Under the pieces are notes generated by a model. That model was given only the letters and a program-made list of their open reading frames with translations. It was not told the origin of the DNA and searched no databases. The position numbers and the translations under genes are program-made. From Plantago ovata (taxonomy: Eukaryota > Streptophyta > Magnoliopsida > Lamiales > Plantaginaceae), in contig CM051458.1 of NCBI GenBank assembly GCA_028274465.1, positions 73,967,766 through 74,031,765 on the forward strand: a DNA stretch of 64,000 nucleotides, in the 5' to 3' direction. Positions 9,855 to 20,959 of this stretch are shown here, in pieces; positions within the stretch are counted from its first letter, which is position 1, and every line of letters begins with the position of its first letter.

Positions 9855-11110
9855 TGATGATGCACGGGATTGTCGGGTCCCGATTAATCAAATAAATTTG
9901 TTATTTAGCCAAAGGCAATTCACAACTACAACGAAAACCGTAGTGTAGCAGTAGAATAACCTCGAGTGTCGATCTCTAAGGACTATAACTAGCTTTATCT
10001 AATCTAATTTAGAATATAAAATAGCAGACGGTTTTGCAAAGGTTTTTCTTAACAGATAATGGAGATTGGTGATAGTATGGTCCTTCAAAACATAACGGGT
10101 TAATAATCATGCATAAATTCCTCGGTTTTGCATGGAGATCTTTGATCAATGAATTGTCCAGTTGTAATTATCAAACACTATGAAGATATAGATTTAGATA
10201 AGTCAAAGACCAATGAATTGTCCAATTGTGTGCAATAATTAATCAACAATACGAAGATAGGGATTTAGATAGATCAAATAAATAAAGCAATAACATAGAG
10301 TATAATGCGCGATATAGCCATTAGCATAATTATCAACCCTTCGCTAACAATTCACATACTATCACCAACGAGAAGTTTAGCTACTCATAGTTGTCATGCA
10401 ATCAACAGAAATCATAGAAGAAAACATGTTGAAAGATATATAAAAATAAGTAGAAAAACTGTAAGATACAATGTTACCGAAGGTTGTCAGTCTCCAAAGA
10501 ATCGCGATCTTACAAGCTCCAAACTGCTATGAAAAAGTATCTCCTAAGCTATGAACCCCCAGAACAGGCTCTGGGAAGTTCCTACCTAAAACTACAGAGA
10601 AAGGTGAGAGAAAAGGTCTGGAAAAGTATGAAAAACGGAGAAAAACTGAGGAACTATATATAGGCTACGAATGTGTGTGGGGCGAAGGGCCCCACACACC
10701 GGGCGACTCGCCTGGTGTGGGGCGATTCGCTCCACATCCCGGGCGATTAGCCCGGGAGTAAAACTCGGCTCGGAACGCGTTTTCGACGCGTTTTTGGATT
10801 TCTTCCCCTTTTCGGACTCGGTTTCTGACTTCTAGTGGCCTTCTAACCTCCAGATTCGACCCCTAGACTTCAAATCCTATCCGGAATCTTTCAGATACTC
10901 CAAATAGGCTTCTGGAACACCAATTCCTTGTCAACTTCAATATAATTGCCCGGAAAACCTCGTTTTTCAACCAAAACCTGTAAAATAAAGACTAAAGTGA
11001 AACGTGACACTATTCTAATAAAATGCACTAAAATATAGCTAAATTAACATAGAGGATAGCTAAAATAGGTGAAAAAGACTCAAATGAAAGTGTAAAATAC
11101 ACATTCATCA
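9855..11110 (-). repeat. 5' LTR of M1
   Basis: 1256 bp with TGATGA and TTCATCA-type ends, homologous to the T1, N2, N3 and R1 LTRs. Minus-strand TATA box at 10655-10662, with GC-rich palindromic boxes just upstream of it at about 10677-10751. Confidence 0.85.
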
Positions 11111-12358
11111 GGTATCTACAAAGGCACATGTTGCTCAGAAAGTGGAAACTTCAGCAACAGCTTGCATAAGTGAAAATCTAAATGACAGAGTAGGTTGTGC
11201 TTGCTGAAACTGAGACTGACCGCTTGCTGAAAAACATATGTGACCTTCTTGCTGAAAGTACTTGCATTTGCGCTCCAACGTTCATATTTGAATTTCATTC
11301 AAATGAACATTAAATGCAAAAGTAAGCATGCGAAGAACATGAAGACTAGAAGACAAATAAAGGACGTTGTTGAAAGTACAAAAGCAAGATAGTGACATCT
11401 TAAGGAACAAATCCTTAGAATTTGAAATTCAAACGGCTCCCTTGATTCACTATAAATAGAGGTCATCCGGCAAAGACTAGAAGTGTGTCAACAACGTGAT
11501 CAAACTCTCAGTTGTGCTTAAACACTCAAATCCTTCTTTACTCTTTACTGCCCATTGATCCGTTCCAAGACATAAAGCTTGAAAAAGCTACTTGTGAAGA
11601 AGTAGAACATTCACGGCTAAGAAATTAGTTAAGTGTTCTTTCTTTCGAACAAGAACAAGTCTTGACACCAGAAACAACTTAACTTGTTTACTGCAAAGTA
11701 TTCAAAGTTTTGTTTCTTAGATTACTTGTTGTAGCTGAATAAGTTATATTCAAGTTATCTCATCCCAAACCTCTCTAACTGATAAACACCCTTTTTCAGG
11801 CCTGAAATTCAGGGGGAATTTAATCAAGCATAGTGTTGCTGATTATAAGTTCCATGTTTGGTGGAGAACAAGGTTTCGTTCTCAAGTTAGGTTGGAAACG
11901 AAGCAAGTGTGCTTTGGTTTCTGTAGAATCGCTCTAGATAGGTGCTGTAAGGAACCTCAAACTTATCTTAGTGGATTCAGTCCTAGAAAGGACAAAGTGG
12001 ATTAGTTGAGAGATTACGCCACTCTTAGATACCACTATAAAAGTGTTTGTGTGATTTACTTTACTGCATTTAGTTTTCAGCAAGCTTATCTATTTGTACA
12101 CTGTCACTCTGCTCACTTGCTGATTCTATCACTCATTGAAAAACACTTATTGTATAAAGACTTCCGCACTCTGTTTTTAATTATCAATAAACTCGTTACT
12201 GAAAAGTAACTAGTACTTGCTGAGAAAGTTAAGTATCAGCAAACTCATTACTGAAAAGTAATAAGCCCTTGCTCAGAAAGTTTTTAAACGACGAAAGTTT
12301 GAAAAGACTATTCACCCCTCCCCTTCTAGTCTTTTCTTGTTGTTTAAAGGGACCAACA
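11111..12358 (+). repeat. Copia LTR (L1), left 270 bp removed to the other side of M1
   Basis: Homologous to 59635-60862, the right five-sixths of the complete copia LTR at 59365-60862. TATAAAT at 11451-11457. It ends GGGACCAACA at 12358. The following sequence is the interior of a copia ORF (compare 55082 onward), not a primer site. So this is the 3' LTR of a copia element that inserted into sibling element H1; the flank ACTTC (12359-12363) should be its TSD. Confidence 0.8.
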
Positions 12359-12854
12359 ACTTCACTATCTGAAACTTTATCTTTAGCTAACACGATTCTT
12401 TACAGATTTCTCAAGATACAAGTCAGAAGGTTGCTGAAACTTCTGCACCAGAAACTACAACTCCTGTTCAGCAGGTAGATGAAAGTTTTGGTAATCTTAC
12501 TAAGTTTCAAAACATAGTACTTGTATCTAACAAAGTGTTATTTCAGGATGAACAATTCAAGGATTCTGTTACAACTCCTGAAGCAATGGAAATAGTTTCC
12601 GCACAACTCAGTGTGCAACATGAGCTTGCTGAAAGTCAGCAGGTAATTCATGTTACACTTTTAGACTCTAAAACTATTTTCCAAAACCTTCATGAAAATA
12701 ACCTTACTCTTATTCAGGCTCAAAAGGACAATGATGAAGCGGTTCACATCACAGAAGTCCATGAAGTTAGTTCTGAAGATCTATACTCCAACTTCAAAAG
12801 AAACAGTTTGACCAGAGTTCTAAGTCTGTCAGCAACTGGCAAAGGTACAAAAGG
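12359..12854 (+). pseudogene. Upstream part of the copia extra ORF (H1), frame-broken
   Basis: Aligns by eye to 55072-55560 in H2. An open stretch at 12535-12867 carries Gln/Glu/Ser-rich, low-complexity protein in a different frame from the main ORF. The main frame can be read backward from 12855 through a WQRYKR segment to about 12800, so a frameshift lies there. Function unknown. Confidence 0.55.
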
Positions 12855-15497
12855 ATGGACTTCTTAGATCTTCACATCCATCTATCAAATGAAAAGAAGA
12901 GAAATTCTCTCTTTAAACTCGAGACGTTTGTACACCCCATACTTCCTGAAGAACTCTCATATTCTCAGCAAATGAATGCAAATCTGATTGCCACAATCAG
13001 AGAGAATATGAAAGCTAAGTTCAAGAGTGCCTCTCCAGCTGAACAAGCTGTGATGCTCAAGGGTTTCTTTGTACCCGTGGTGGCTGATCCCCACAAAATC
13101 AATGAGGAAGAAGAGGTTACAAGTGCTGCAAAGTACAAACATCTTGAGTTGGTTATACTAACGGATGATGATGAAGAAGAAGAGGATGAAAATATACTTA
13201 AAGACACAAGTGATGATCAATCCAAGGATTCTAAGAACATCAAGGACGATGATGATGATAATCAAGGTCCTAGTCTGGATGCTGGCGGAGTAAAATTGTC
13301 AGTTGCTGATCAAGTAGATCAAGCTGATGCTGAAAATCAGCAAGCTGAACAACCTCCCAGTCAGCAACAAGAATATGCTCCAACTCCTGCTGAGAAAAGT
13401 ACTCCAGCAACTGAACAAGTTGCTGAGACAAAAGAAGAGTACGCCAGAAAGCGGGCTGAAATGCCTAAAGGCAAAGCTAAACTTTCTGATGCCGAGTTAG
13501 CATTACTCGAAGCTAAGGTCACTGATTCAAACCTTGGAGAAAATAAAGAAATGGATGAAGATTACCAAAGAGCATTACATAATAGTCTACAGATTCACGA
13601 CATACATACTCAACATCTCAATATTGCTCAATCTTCAGGAGTGAACAACAAGGAAGACTCCTCCCTTCCACTTACTACTGGTGAAACTCCAGTTGTTGAG
13701 TCAAAAGAGTTGCCTTCAGCAACCACTCAACCAAAAGTGACTGAGGCTAAGGATTTAGGTATCAAGGTTGGTGGCCTTGATGAACCTGATGAAGAAGAAG
13801 ATCTATCTGATTTCTCAGCAAATGACGAAGAAAAGACCAAGAAAGCTAAACCCAAGTTGGTAGAAATTCCTCCAGCATCTCTCATTAATGATGAAGGAGA
13901 TATGGAGAGGAGTCGCTTGCTGAGAAACGATGATCAAATTGCAACAAAAATCAAAGCCCACTCACTTACTCCCTCTTTAGTGCCGTTTCCAAATATTGAG
14001 GAGTTTAGTCCAAGAATAAAAGCACTAATGGTTGTTCACAAAGCATGCCAAGAAGAGGATGATGCACTACATGCTGAGAGTCCACTTGACATTGGAAGGA
14101 TACAGACTACTATGCTGAGACGCACTACTACACTTACCATAGCTCAGAAAGACATAAGTCTACATCACAAAAGCTATGAAGATGATGTTAGTCAAGCACT
14201 CAAGCTCGCCAAAAGCGCATTGAGAAAGGCTCAGGCTATACTGGAAGAAAAAGTAAACAACGAGCGAAGACATGAGGAGAACATGGCTTTTATTAAAGAA
14301 GAATTGTCTAAACTGACTTCTGATCAGCAAGACATGATTTTTAAATACAACAGCCTCAATTCTCTTGCTGAAAACTGCAATGAGTTTTTCTCTATTCACA
14401 TCAAACCGATGATGCAATCCATGTCTAAGGGGGAAGATTCTAGAAAAAGAAAGTCTTCAAGAGACAAATCAACTACTCCCTCTGAAGCTCCATTAAAGTT
14501 GTCAGGACCGCCTCCCAGAGAACCTCTTGCTGAAACAGAGCAAAGTTCTAAAAGAAGAGCTGAAATAAATTCTGAGAGAAGTTCAACAAATCCTAAAAGG
14601 AGAAAAACTTTTGCTGATACTCAAGAATTCTGTCATACTGAAAGTCATCAAGCCATTAACGGAGATGATGATAATGATGGTGACCAAACAATAGCTCAAG
14701 CTATAAGGGCCAAACCTCTTTCTGCCTTAACTCCATCTGGCCATTCCAAACATTTCTCTTCTGACTCCAGATCTTCAACAAAGGATCATGAAAATGCTAA
14801 GTCAAGAAGAAGAAAGCAAAGACAGGAAGAAAGAAGGCTAGATAACGTTTCCATAGGTACTGGCATTGATTACACAAAGACCAGCAATGAGGAAACCACT
14901 CAGAACGTGATCAGAAACCTCCATGGTTGCTGGATCATAAAGCTGGAAGACCTTTTGGCCAATGACTTCTTTCCAACTGCTGTACTGAATCAAATGTACA
15001 CTTGGATTGAATTGAAAGTCACAAAGAAAGAAAGGGATCTTCCTCCCTACCCAAGGAACATTGCTATAAAATGGTTGAACATTGAAATTTTGGTAAGAAG
15101 AACTTCCATCAGCAAGAACATAAAACAAGAGCCTGATCTAATCAAGCCGATGGAGGTTGCTTACTTTAATGATCCTCATACCAATAAGTCCAAAAATAAA
15201 TATGGCTCGATTCCTTATGAGTATTTCTATCTCACTGCAAAGGATCAGGAAGAAGACCTTCTCTGGTTAAGGAAGATTTATGCCAACAAGGGAATTTCAG
15301 ACACTCAACTACTACATGCTAGCATTTGGGGCATGCACTTGTGGGTAATACACTACAAAGAAATGAATGGTGAAAACCAACACTATACTGCCTGCAAGAA
15401 TGCAAGAATTATTCAACTTGAAGTCCATAAGCTACTTGAAGATTACGAGAAGGACTGTGTTGAATTCACTGCTCTTGGTGAAAAGAGTGTAAAATAG
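12855..15497 (+). CDS. Large extra ORF of a Sirevirus-like copia element (unknown function)
   Basis: 880 codons without a stop, between pol and the 3' LTR of H1. Visible parts: acidic run DDDEEEEDEN near residue 103; a Glu/Gln/Ala/Pro-rich low-complexity region at about 110-330; a probable coiled coil near 440-520; basic runs (KRKSS near 530, SRRRKQRQEERR near 650) that could direct it to the nucleus; and a compact C-terminal part from about 665, with NLHGCW, LNQMYTWIELKV and YEYFYLTAKDQEEDLLWLRK. I see no signal peptide or membrane segment, so an envelope role is not supported. H2 carries a second copy (54728-59104) whose C-terminus is the best conserved part. Some Sireviruses carry an extra ORF in this position; I do not recognise this protein. 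Confidence 0.7.
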   Translation: MDFLDLHIHLSNEKKRNSLFKLETFVHPILPEELSYSQQMNANLIATIRENMKAKFKSASPAEQAVMLKGFFVPVVADPHKINEEEEVTSAAKYKHLELVILTDDDEEEEDENILKDTSDDQSKDSKNIKDDDDDNQGPSLDAGGVKLSVADQVDQADAENQQAEQPPSQQQEYAPTPAEKSTPATEQVAETKEEYARKRAEMPKGKAKLSDAELALLEAKVTDSNLGENKEMDEDYQRALHNSLQIHDIHTQHLNIAQSSGVNNKEDSSLPLTTGETPVVESKELPSATTQPKVTEAKDLGIKVGGLDEPDEEEDLSDFSANDEEKTKKAKPKLVEIPPASLINDEGDMERSRLLRNDDQIATKIKAHSLTPSLVPFPNIEEFSPRIKALMVVHKACQEEDDALHAESPLDIGRIQTTMLRRTTTLTIAQKDISLHHKSYEDDVSQALKLAKSALRKAQAILEEKVNNERRHEENMAFIKEELSKLTSDQQDMIFKYNSLNSLAENCNEFFSIHIKPMMQSMSKGEDSRKRKSSRDKSTTPSEAPLKLSGPPPREPLAETEQSSKRRAEINSERSSTNPKRRKTFADTQEFCHTESHQAINGDDDNDGDQTIAQAIRAKPLSALTPSGHSKHFSSDSRSSTKDHENAKSRRRKQRQEERRLDNVSIGTGIDYTKTSNEETTQNVIRNLHGCWIIKLEDLLANDFFPTAVLNQMYTWIELKVTKKERDLPPYPRNIAIKWLNIEILVRRTSISKNIKQEPDLIKPMEVAYFNDPHTNKSKNKYGSIPYEYFYLTAKDQEEDLLWLRKIYANKGISDTQLLHASIWGMHLWVIHYKEMNGENQHYTACKNARIIQLEVHKLLEDYEKDCVEFTALGEKSVK

Positions 15498-15952
15498 ATT
15501 CTTAGAGAATCCTCTGCTGGAATAGAATAGTCCCTTGAAAAGCTTTGTTTCGCTTGCTGATTGCTTTAGTTATCTATGAACTTTCTTGTAAACTTACTGA
15601 AAGATAACTATCAGCAATGAACTTTTTGACTCTTGTTGGTTCTTGATTATGCAAATTATTTATGCTTACTATTTTATTATTCAAGTATGTTTGCATTAAT
15701 CAACTGATTTATTCACCACTGAGGTTTAGCTCAATTGGTTAGACTGAGGTGTCATGACACTAGAGGTCATAGGTTAAATTCTCGCCAAGTGCGGGATAAT
15801 TTATAGTTTATTACTAGCTTTGTAATGCTACTTGTGAAATTGTAATGGTTCGATTATTAAAAAATCAATTGATTTATTCAAAATCAGGAACCTCTAAAAA
15901 CGGGTAACAATTAATTTAGCGATGGATTGCTAACATCAATAAGGGGGAAATT
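15498..15952 (+). other. 3' untranslated region of H1 with copia polypurine tract
   Basis: Matches 59105-59364 of H2 except for a 165-bp insertion, the SINE at 15716-15865 plus its TSD. The polypurine tract AAGGGGGAAA at 15941-15950 lies directly before the LTR. No gene seen. Confidence 0.75.
15716..15865 (+). mobile_element. tRNA-derived SINE with 15-bp target-site duplication
   Basis: The 150-bp insert is flanked by CAACTGATTTATTCA (15701-15715) and CAATTGATTTATTCA (15866-15880), one mismatch. H2 has the uninterrupted site near 59280. The insert has a polymerase III A box (TAGCTCAATTGG, 15727-15738) and a degenerate B box (GGTTAAATTCT, about 15772-15782). The tRNA-unrelated 3' part ends in a short A-rich run. 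The tRNA-like part has no credible acceptor stem, so it is a SINE and not a tRNA gene. Polymerase III would transcribe it, and a LINE would move it. Confidence 0.8.
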
Positions 15953-17030
15953 TTTTAGGAAGCTTATAAGTTTGATGAGCAATTAACCATGCTAAATTGA
16001 CGAAAGTCCAATAACTAGTACTCTTATGGTCCATAGAAATTTAGAATTTTAAGGACATTGTAAAAGAGGAACGTTTGCTGAAAGACTTAGTGTAGGTACT
16101 AGTTAGGTTCTTCTGTTTGATGATGATGTACTTTGTTTTTACAAACAAACTATTGAAGACCTAGAACCACTCAGAAAGTTGAAGATTCGAAGATTGAAGA
16201 CTTAGAAGAATTCTGAGAAAGGTATCTACAAAGGCACACGTTGCTTCAGAAAGTGAGTATTTCAGCAACAGCTTGCATAAGTGAAAATCTATATGACAAA
16301 GTAGGTTGTGCTTGTTGAAACTGAGAGTTGCCACTTGCTGACAACATATGTGACCTCCTTGCTGGAGAGTACTTGCATTTTGGCTCCAACGTTCATATTT
16401 GAAAATGATTCAAAAGAACATTAAATGCAAAGTAGGCACGCGAAAAACATGAAGACAAGAAGACAAATGACGGACGCTGCTGAAAGTACAAAAGCAAGAT
16501 AGTGACATCTTAAGGTACAAAGCCTTAGAATTTGAAATTCAAACGGCTCCCTTGAGACACTATAAATAGAGGTCATTAGGCAAGAGTAGAAGGTGTGTCA
16601 ACAACGTGATAAAACTCTCACTTGTGCTTTAAAGACTCAAATCCTTCTCTACTCTTTACTGCCTATTGATCCGTTCCAAAACTTAAGCTTGAAACAAAAC
16701 CTACTTGTGAAGAAGTAGAACATTCACGACTAAGAAATTAGTTAAGTATTCTTTATTTGGAACAAGAACAAGTCTTGACACCAGAAACAATCAAACTTGC
16801 TTACTACAAAGTATTACAAGTTGTGTTTCTTTAGGTAACTTGTTATAGCTATAAAAGTTATACTCAAGTCATCTCATCCCTAACCTCTCTAACCGATAAA
16901 CAACCTTTTCAGGCGTGAAATTCAGGGGAAATTAATCAAGTATAGTGTTGCTGATTATAAGTCCCAAGTTTGGTGGAGAACAAGGTTATAGTTCTCTAGT
17001 TTAGGTTGGAAACAAAGCAAGTGTGCTTTG
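15953..17030 (+). repeat. H1 copia 3' LTR, left part
   Basis: Begins TTTTAGGAAG (TGTTAGGAAA in the intact LTR at 59365) right after the polypurine tract. TATAAAT at 16561-16567. It is interrupted at 17030 by N1; the last five bases CTTTG (17026-17030) repeat at 42344-42348. The LTR resumes at 42349. Confidence 0.85.
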
Positions 17031-18237
17031 TGATGAACGTGTATTTTACACCTTCATTCGAGTCTTTTTTCACCTATTTTGTTATCCTTTATGTTAATTT
17101 AGCTATATTATAGTGCATTTTATTAGAATAGTGTCACGTTTCCCTTTAGTTTCCATTTTTCAGATTTTAGGTGAAAAACGTGGTTTTCCGGGCAATTATA
17201 TTGAAGATAACGAAGAATCGGTGTTTCGTGGTCATCCATGGTGTATCTAGAAGGTTCCGGACGAGACTTGAGGTCTAGGGGTCGAGTTCCAAGGCTTAAA
17301 GGTCACTAGAAGGAAAAATCCGAGTCCGAAAAGGAAAAGAAGACCAAAAACGCGTCAAAAACGCGTTTCTGCCGACTGGAGCTCTCGGGCGCTTCGCCCA
17401 GGATTTGGGGCGGTTCGCCCCACACCAAGCGGTTCGCCCGGTGTCTGGGGCGACTCGCCCCACGCCGTCCGAACTCCTATATATAGTTGTATTTGTTTCA
17501 ACGTTTTTCATACTTTCTCAGACCTTTTTTCATACTTTTCACATTAGTTTTAGATAGGAATTCTCCAGAGTCTGTTCTGGGGATTCTTAGCATAGGAGAC
17601 TATTTTTCTTATCAATTTGGAGGATTATCTTGCTTGAGAGTTCGCAATTCTTCGGAGATTGATAACCTTCGTCGGTAACATTGTATCTCACGATTTTTCT
17701 ATTTATATTTATATATTTCAACATGTTTTCATTCAATCTTGCTTTGATTTCTGTTGATTGCATGACATCTATGAGTAGCTAAATCTATCGTGGGTGATAG
17801 TATGTGATTTATTAGCTAGGATTCTTAATTATGCATGATGGCTGTAACGCGAATCAGACCTGAGTTATTGCTTTATTTCTTTGATCTATCTAAGCCCTCT
17901 ATCTTCGTAGTGTTGAATTGAACGGAACACATTGGACAATTCATGATCTTAGATTTCTATGCAAAGCGATCGGGTACTTCATGCATGATTATTAACCTGA
18001 TACTTTGAATGATCATACTATCACTAACTTCCATTATAATTGATAAGAAAATATGTGCTAAGTCGTTTGTTGATTTTATAGTTTAAGTTAAATTAGATAA
18101 AGCTAGTTATAGTCCTTAGAGATCGACACTCGAGGTTATTTTACTGCTACACTACGATTTTCGTTGTAGTTGTGAATTGCCTTTGGATAAAACCAAATTT
18201 ATTTGATTAATTGAGTCTGACAAACTTCGGTTCATCA
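17031..18237 (+). repeat. 5' LTR of N1
   Basis: 1207 bp, TGATGAA to TTCATCA, homologous to 41162-42343 and more distantly to the T1 and N2 LTRs. GC-rich boxes at 17386-17466 lie just upstream of TATATATA at 17478-17485. It is about 25 bp longer than its 3' partner, mainly through extra box sequence. Confidence 0.9.
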
Positions 18238-18240
18238 AAT

Positions 18241-18258
18241 TGGCGCCGTTGCCGTGGA
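18241..18258 (+). other. Primer-binding site of N1, tRNA-Asp type
   Basis: TGGCGCCGTTGCCGTGGA, one mismatch (T for G) to the complement of plant tRNA-Asp, three bases after the LTR. Confidence 0.85.
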
Positions 18259-18432
18259 CTATACTCCTTTTTTCTGTTTAGCTTTTATATGTTTTCAGCA
18301 TTCAATTCCTAGTCTTAGTAGTATTAGTCTTTTTCGATTTTATAGGTGATTTCCGGAAATTTTCTTGATTTTCGAGACTTCTAACGAGACTAATTTTTAG
18401 TTTTGAGTTACTCCTGTTTCAGATTTCCAGGT

Positions 18433-19574
18433 ATGACGACCTTAAAAGCTCGCTTGACACCTACATTCTCGCAAGTCAAGAAAGGGTCAGCTATATACTT
18501 GGAAGAAGAGTTATCAGGGTTTGAGGTAACAAGTTCTGTAGTGAGAATGATACCGAGGTTCGAAGATGGAGTGGGGATGAATCCGTTAAGTTTTATCAGA
18601 TCCTATGAGGAAGAAATAGCAAAAGTTCCAGCAAAGGGGTTCACCGAGGACCAATTATGCAGGAAATTATTTTCTTTTGCTCTGGGATATGAACCGAGAC
18701 TTTGGATGGCAAGGTTAGCACCAGGATCACTGAGAACCTAGGTCCAAGTAGTAGAGGAGTTCTTGGCGCATTTTATGCCTTACCATGAGACGATTGCCTT
18801 GCGGAGTCGGATCGAACACTTCAAGCAAGGAGAGTATGAGCGGTTCTGTGACACCTACGAACGTTTTGAGTTGTATAAACGTGAGTGCCCCCATCACCGT
18901 TTCGACGACGGGGAGCTGATCTGGTATTTTGTTGGTGGTCTACGTGATGATGTTAGGCTTCAAGTGGATGGGATGTGTGGAGGATTAGAAGAATGTACAG
19001 TTGAAGAGGCAGAGAAAGTCTTTCAAATGTACGCCAGTGGTTCTGCACAATCTGAGAGGCTAATATCGAGTCTAGTCACCAATGGGAGTTCCAATCGGGG
19101 CGAAACTAAAGGCTTATACGAAGGATATTCTGAAGACGAAGATATCAGTGAGAAGGATGAACTTGCGTTTTACGCGGGGATTAAGGCCATCGAGAATGTT
19201 TTAAGATAGCACACGCAGGACAAGTTCAAAACAATCTTCGCATCGAAAGGGCTTTTGAAGCAGTCGCAGTAACTGAGCAACTTATAGAGGAATTTAGCTT
19301 GTTGAGGGGTGAAAAGGCAGAGGAGGTTCATCAACTTGAAGGAGAGAAGATTTTAGACGAAGACGCCCCCTAGAAGTGGGGGGCGAATCGCCCCCCACAG
19401 GTAGAGAGCTGGGGGAGATCCGGCTCGTCCAAGGCGAATCGCCCGGGGCAGGGGGCGAATCGCCCCACAACTCCAGGGAGCAGGACGACCCTAGCTCCCC
19501 TGTTTCGACACCTGAAGCTGATTTCATTGATCCCAAGCCACTTCCAACTGTTACTGCTAAGGAACCTGAGTACG
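18433..19574 (+). pseudogene. gag: Gag of N1, broken and split by N2
   Basis: Starts MTTLKARLTPTF and is homologous to T1 gag. A TAG at 18739-18741 replaces a tryptophan codon of the T1 copy. A 1-bp deletion near 19199 ends the frame at 19209. Coding similarity continues in another frame through an acidic segment to a TAG at 19371 right after a run of five C, and then at -1 (from 19376) through GGESPP-type residues encoded by the GC-rich boxes. At 19574 the coding region is cut by N2 and resumes at 26018, in frame with the sequence before N2. Confidence 0.85.
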
Positions 19575-20814
19575 TGATGAATGTGTATTTTACACTTTCA
19601 TTCAAGTCTTTTTCACCTATTTTAGCTATCCTCTATGTTAATTTAGCTATATTTTAGTACATTTTATTAGAATAGTGTCACGTTTCCCTTTAGATTTTAT
19701 TTTACAGGTTTTGGTTGAAATTCGAAGATTTCTGAGCAATTATATTGAAGTTGACAAGGAATTGGTGTTCTAGAAGCCTATTTGGAGTATCTGAAGGTTT
19801 CCGGATAGGATTTGGAGTCTAGGGGCCGAATCTGGAGGTTAGAAGGCTACTAGAAGTCATAAACCGAGTCCGAAAAGGTGAAGAAATCCAAAACCGCGTC
19901 GAAAACGCGGAAATTTCGCGAAATTACTGGGGGGCGAACCGCCCCGGAGTTTTTTCGGGCCTATATATAGTGCTCAGTTTTCTCTCCGAAAATCATATCT
20001 TTCCAAGCCTACTTTCTCACCTCTCTCTATAGTTTTAGGTAGGAACTTCCCGGGGCCTGTCCTGCGAGTTCCATAGCTTAGGGGATACTTTTTCATAGCA
20101 GATTGGAGCGTGTAGGATCGCAATCATCCGGAGATTGACAACCTTCGGTAGCTTTGTATCTTACAGTTTTTATCTACTTATTTTATCTTCTTTCAATATG
20201 TTTTCTTCTATGATTTCTATTGATTGCATGCCTATTATGAGTAGCTAAACTTATCATTGGTGGTAGTATGTGAATTCTTAGCGAGGGAAGATAATCATGC
20301 TAATGGCTATATCGCGCATTATACTCCGTGTCATTGCTTTATTTCGTTGATCAGTTGTAACCAAAATTCTCGTATGTTGTATTGATCATTATGCACAATT
20401 GGAGACTAGTCGACCATCAGACCAATTATCTTCGTAGTGTTGAATAATTACGGAACACATTAGGACAATCGTGATTGACTAGTCAGACCAAATTATCTTC
20501 GTAGTGCTTAATACTTGCAACAGGACACTAGATTGATTCAAAGATCTCTATGCAAGACCGAGGAATTTATGCATGATTATCGACCCATTATGTTAAGAAG
20601 GACCATACTATCACCAATCTCCATTATCTGCTAGAAACCCCCTATTGCTTTCTGTCTGTTGTTTTTATATTCTTAATTAGATTTGATAAAGCTAGTATAG
20701 TCCTGAGAGAACGACACTCGAGTCATTCTACTGCTACACTACGGTTTTCGTTGTAGTTGTGGATTGCCTTTGGCTAATTACAAATTTATTTTACTGAATC
20801 TGACACGTTCATCA
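19575..20814 (+). repeat. 5' LTR of N2
   Basis: 1240 bp, close to 24753-26012 and to the T1 LTR. One complete GC-rich box at 19929-19945 and TATATATA at 19962-19969. It has 20 bp less box sequence than its partner LTR. Confidence 0.9.
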
Positions 20815-20817
20815 AAT

Positions 20818-20835
20818 TGGCGCCGTTGCCGGGGA
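20818..20835 (+). other. Primer-binding site of N2, tRNA-Asp type
   Basis: TGGCGCCGTTGCCGGGGA, exact complement of the plant tRNA-Asp 3' end, three bases after the LTR. Confidence 0.9.
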
Positions 20836-20959
20836 CTATACTCCTTTTTTCTGTTTAATTTGTTTATATTTACAGCTTTAGATTCCTAATTCTTTTAGTT
20901 TTAGTTTTCCTTTTTTAATCTCTCTCTAATCACATTTCCTAGTCTGTCACAGATAGTGT

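Larger units (their letters stand above)
8047..11110 (-). mobile_element. M1: 5' part of a gag-protease Athila-like element, cut by T1
   Basis: Reading leftward: 5' LTR 11110-9855, primer site, leader, gag from 9709. The coding region is cut at 8047 by T1. Comparison with N2 puts the cut just before the protease, so the rest of M1 should lie left of the window. The outer LTR edge at 11110 abuts the inside of a copia LTR, so M1 itself inserted there; its TSD copy should be GGTAT (11111-11115). Confidence 0.85.

Noticed and set aside
12855..15497. Envelope gene
   Set aside because: Position fits an envelope-like ORF, but no signal peptide, hydrophobic segment or cysteine pattern is visible; kept as an ORF of unknown function.
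15721..15795. tRNA gene
   Set aside because: A and B boxes are present, but no 7-bp acceptor stem, a degenerate T arm and a 15-bp TSD around a longer unit show a SINE.
17386..17466. CpG island of a host gene promoter
   Set aside because: The GC-rich stretch is only about 80 bp, lies within an LTR and recurs in every related LTR; no host exon follows.
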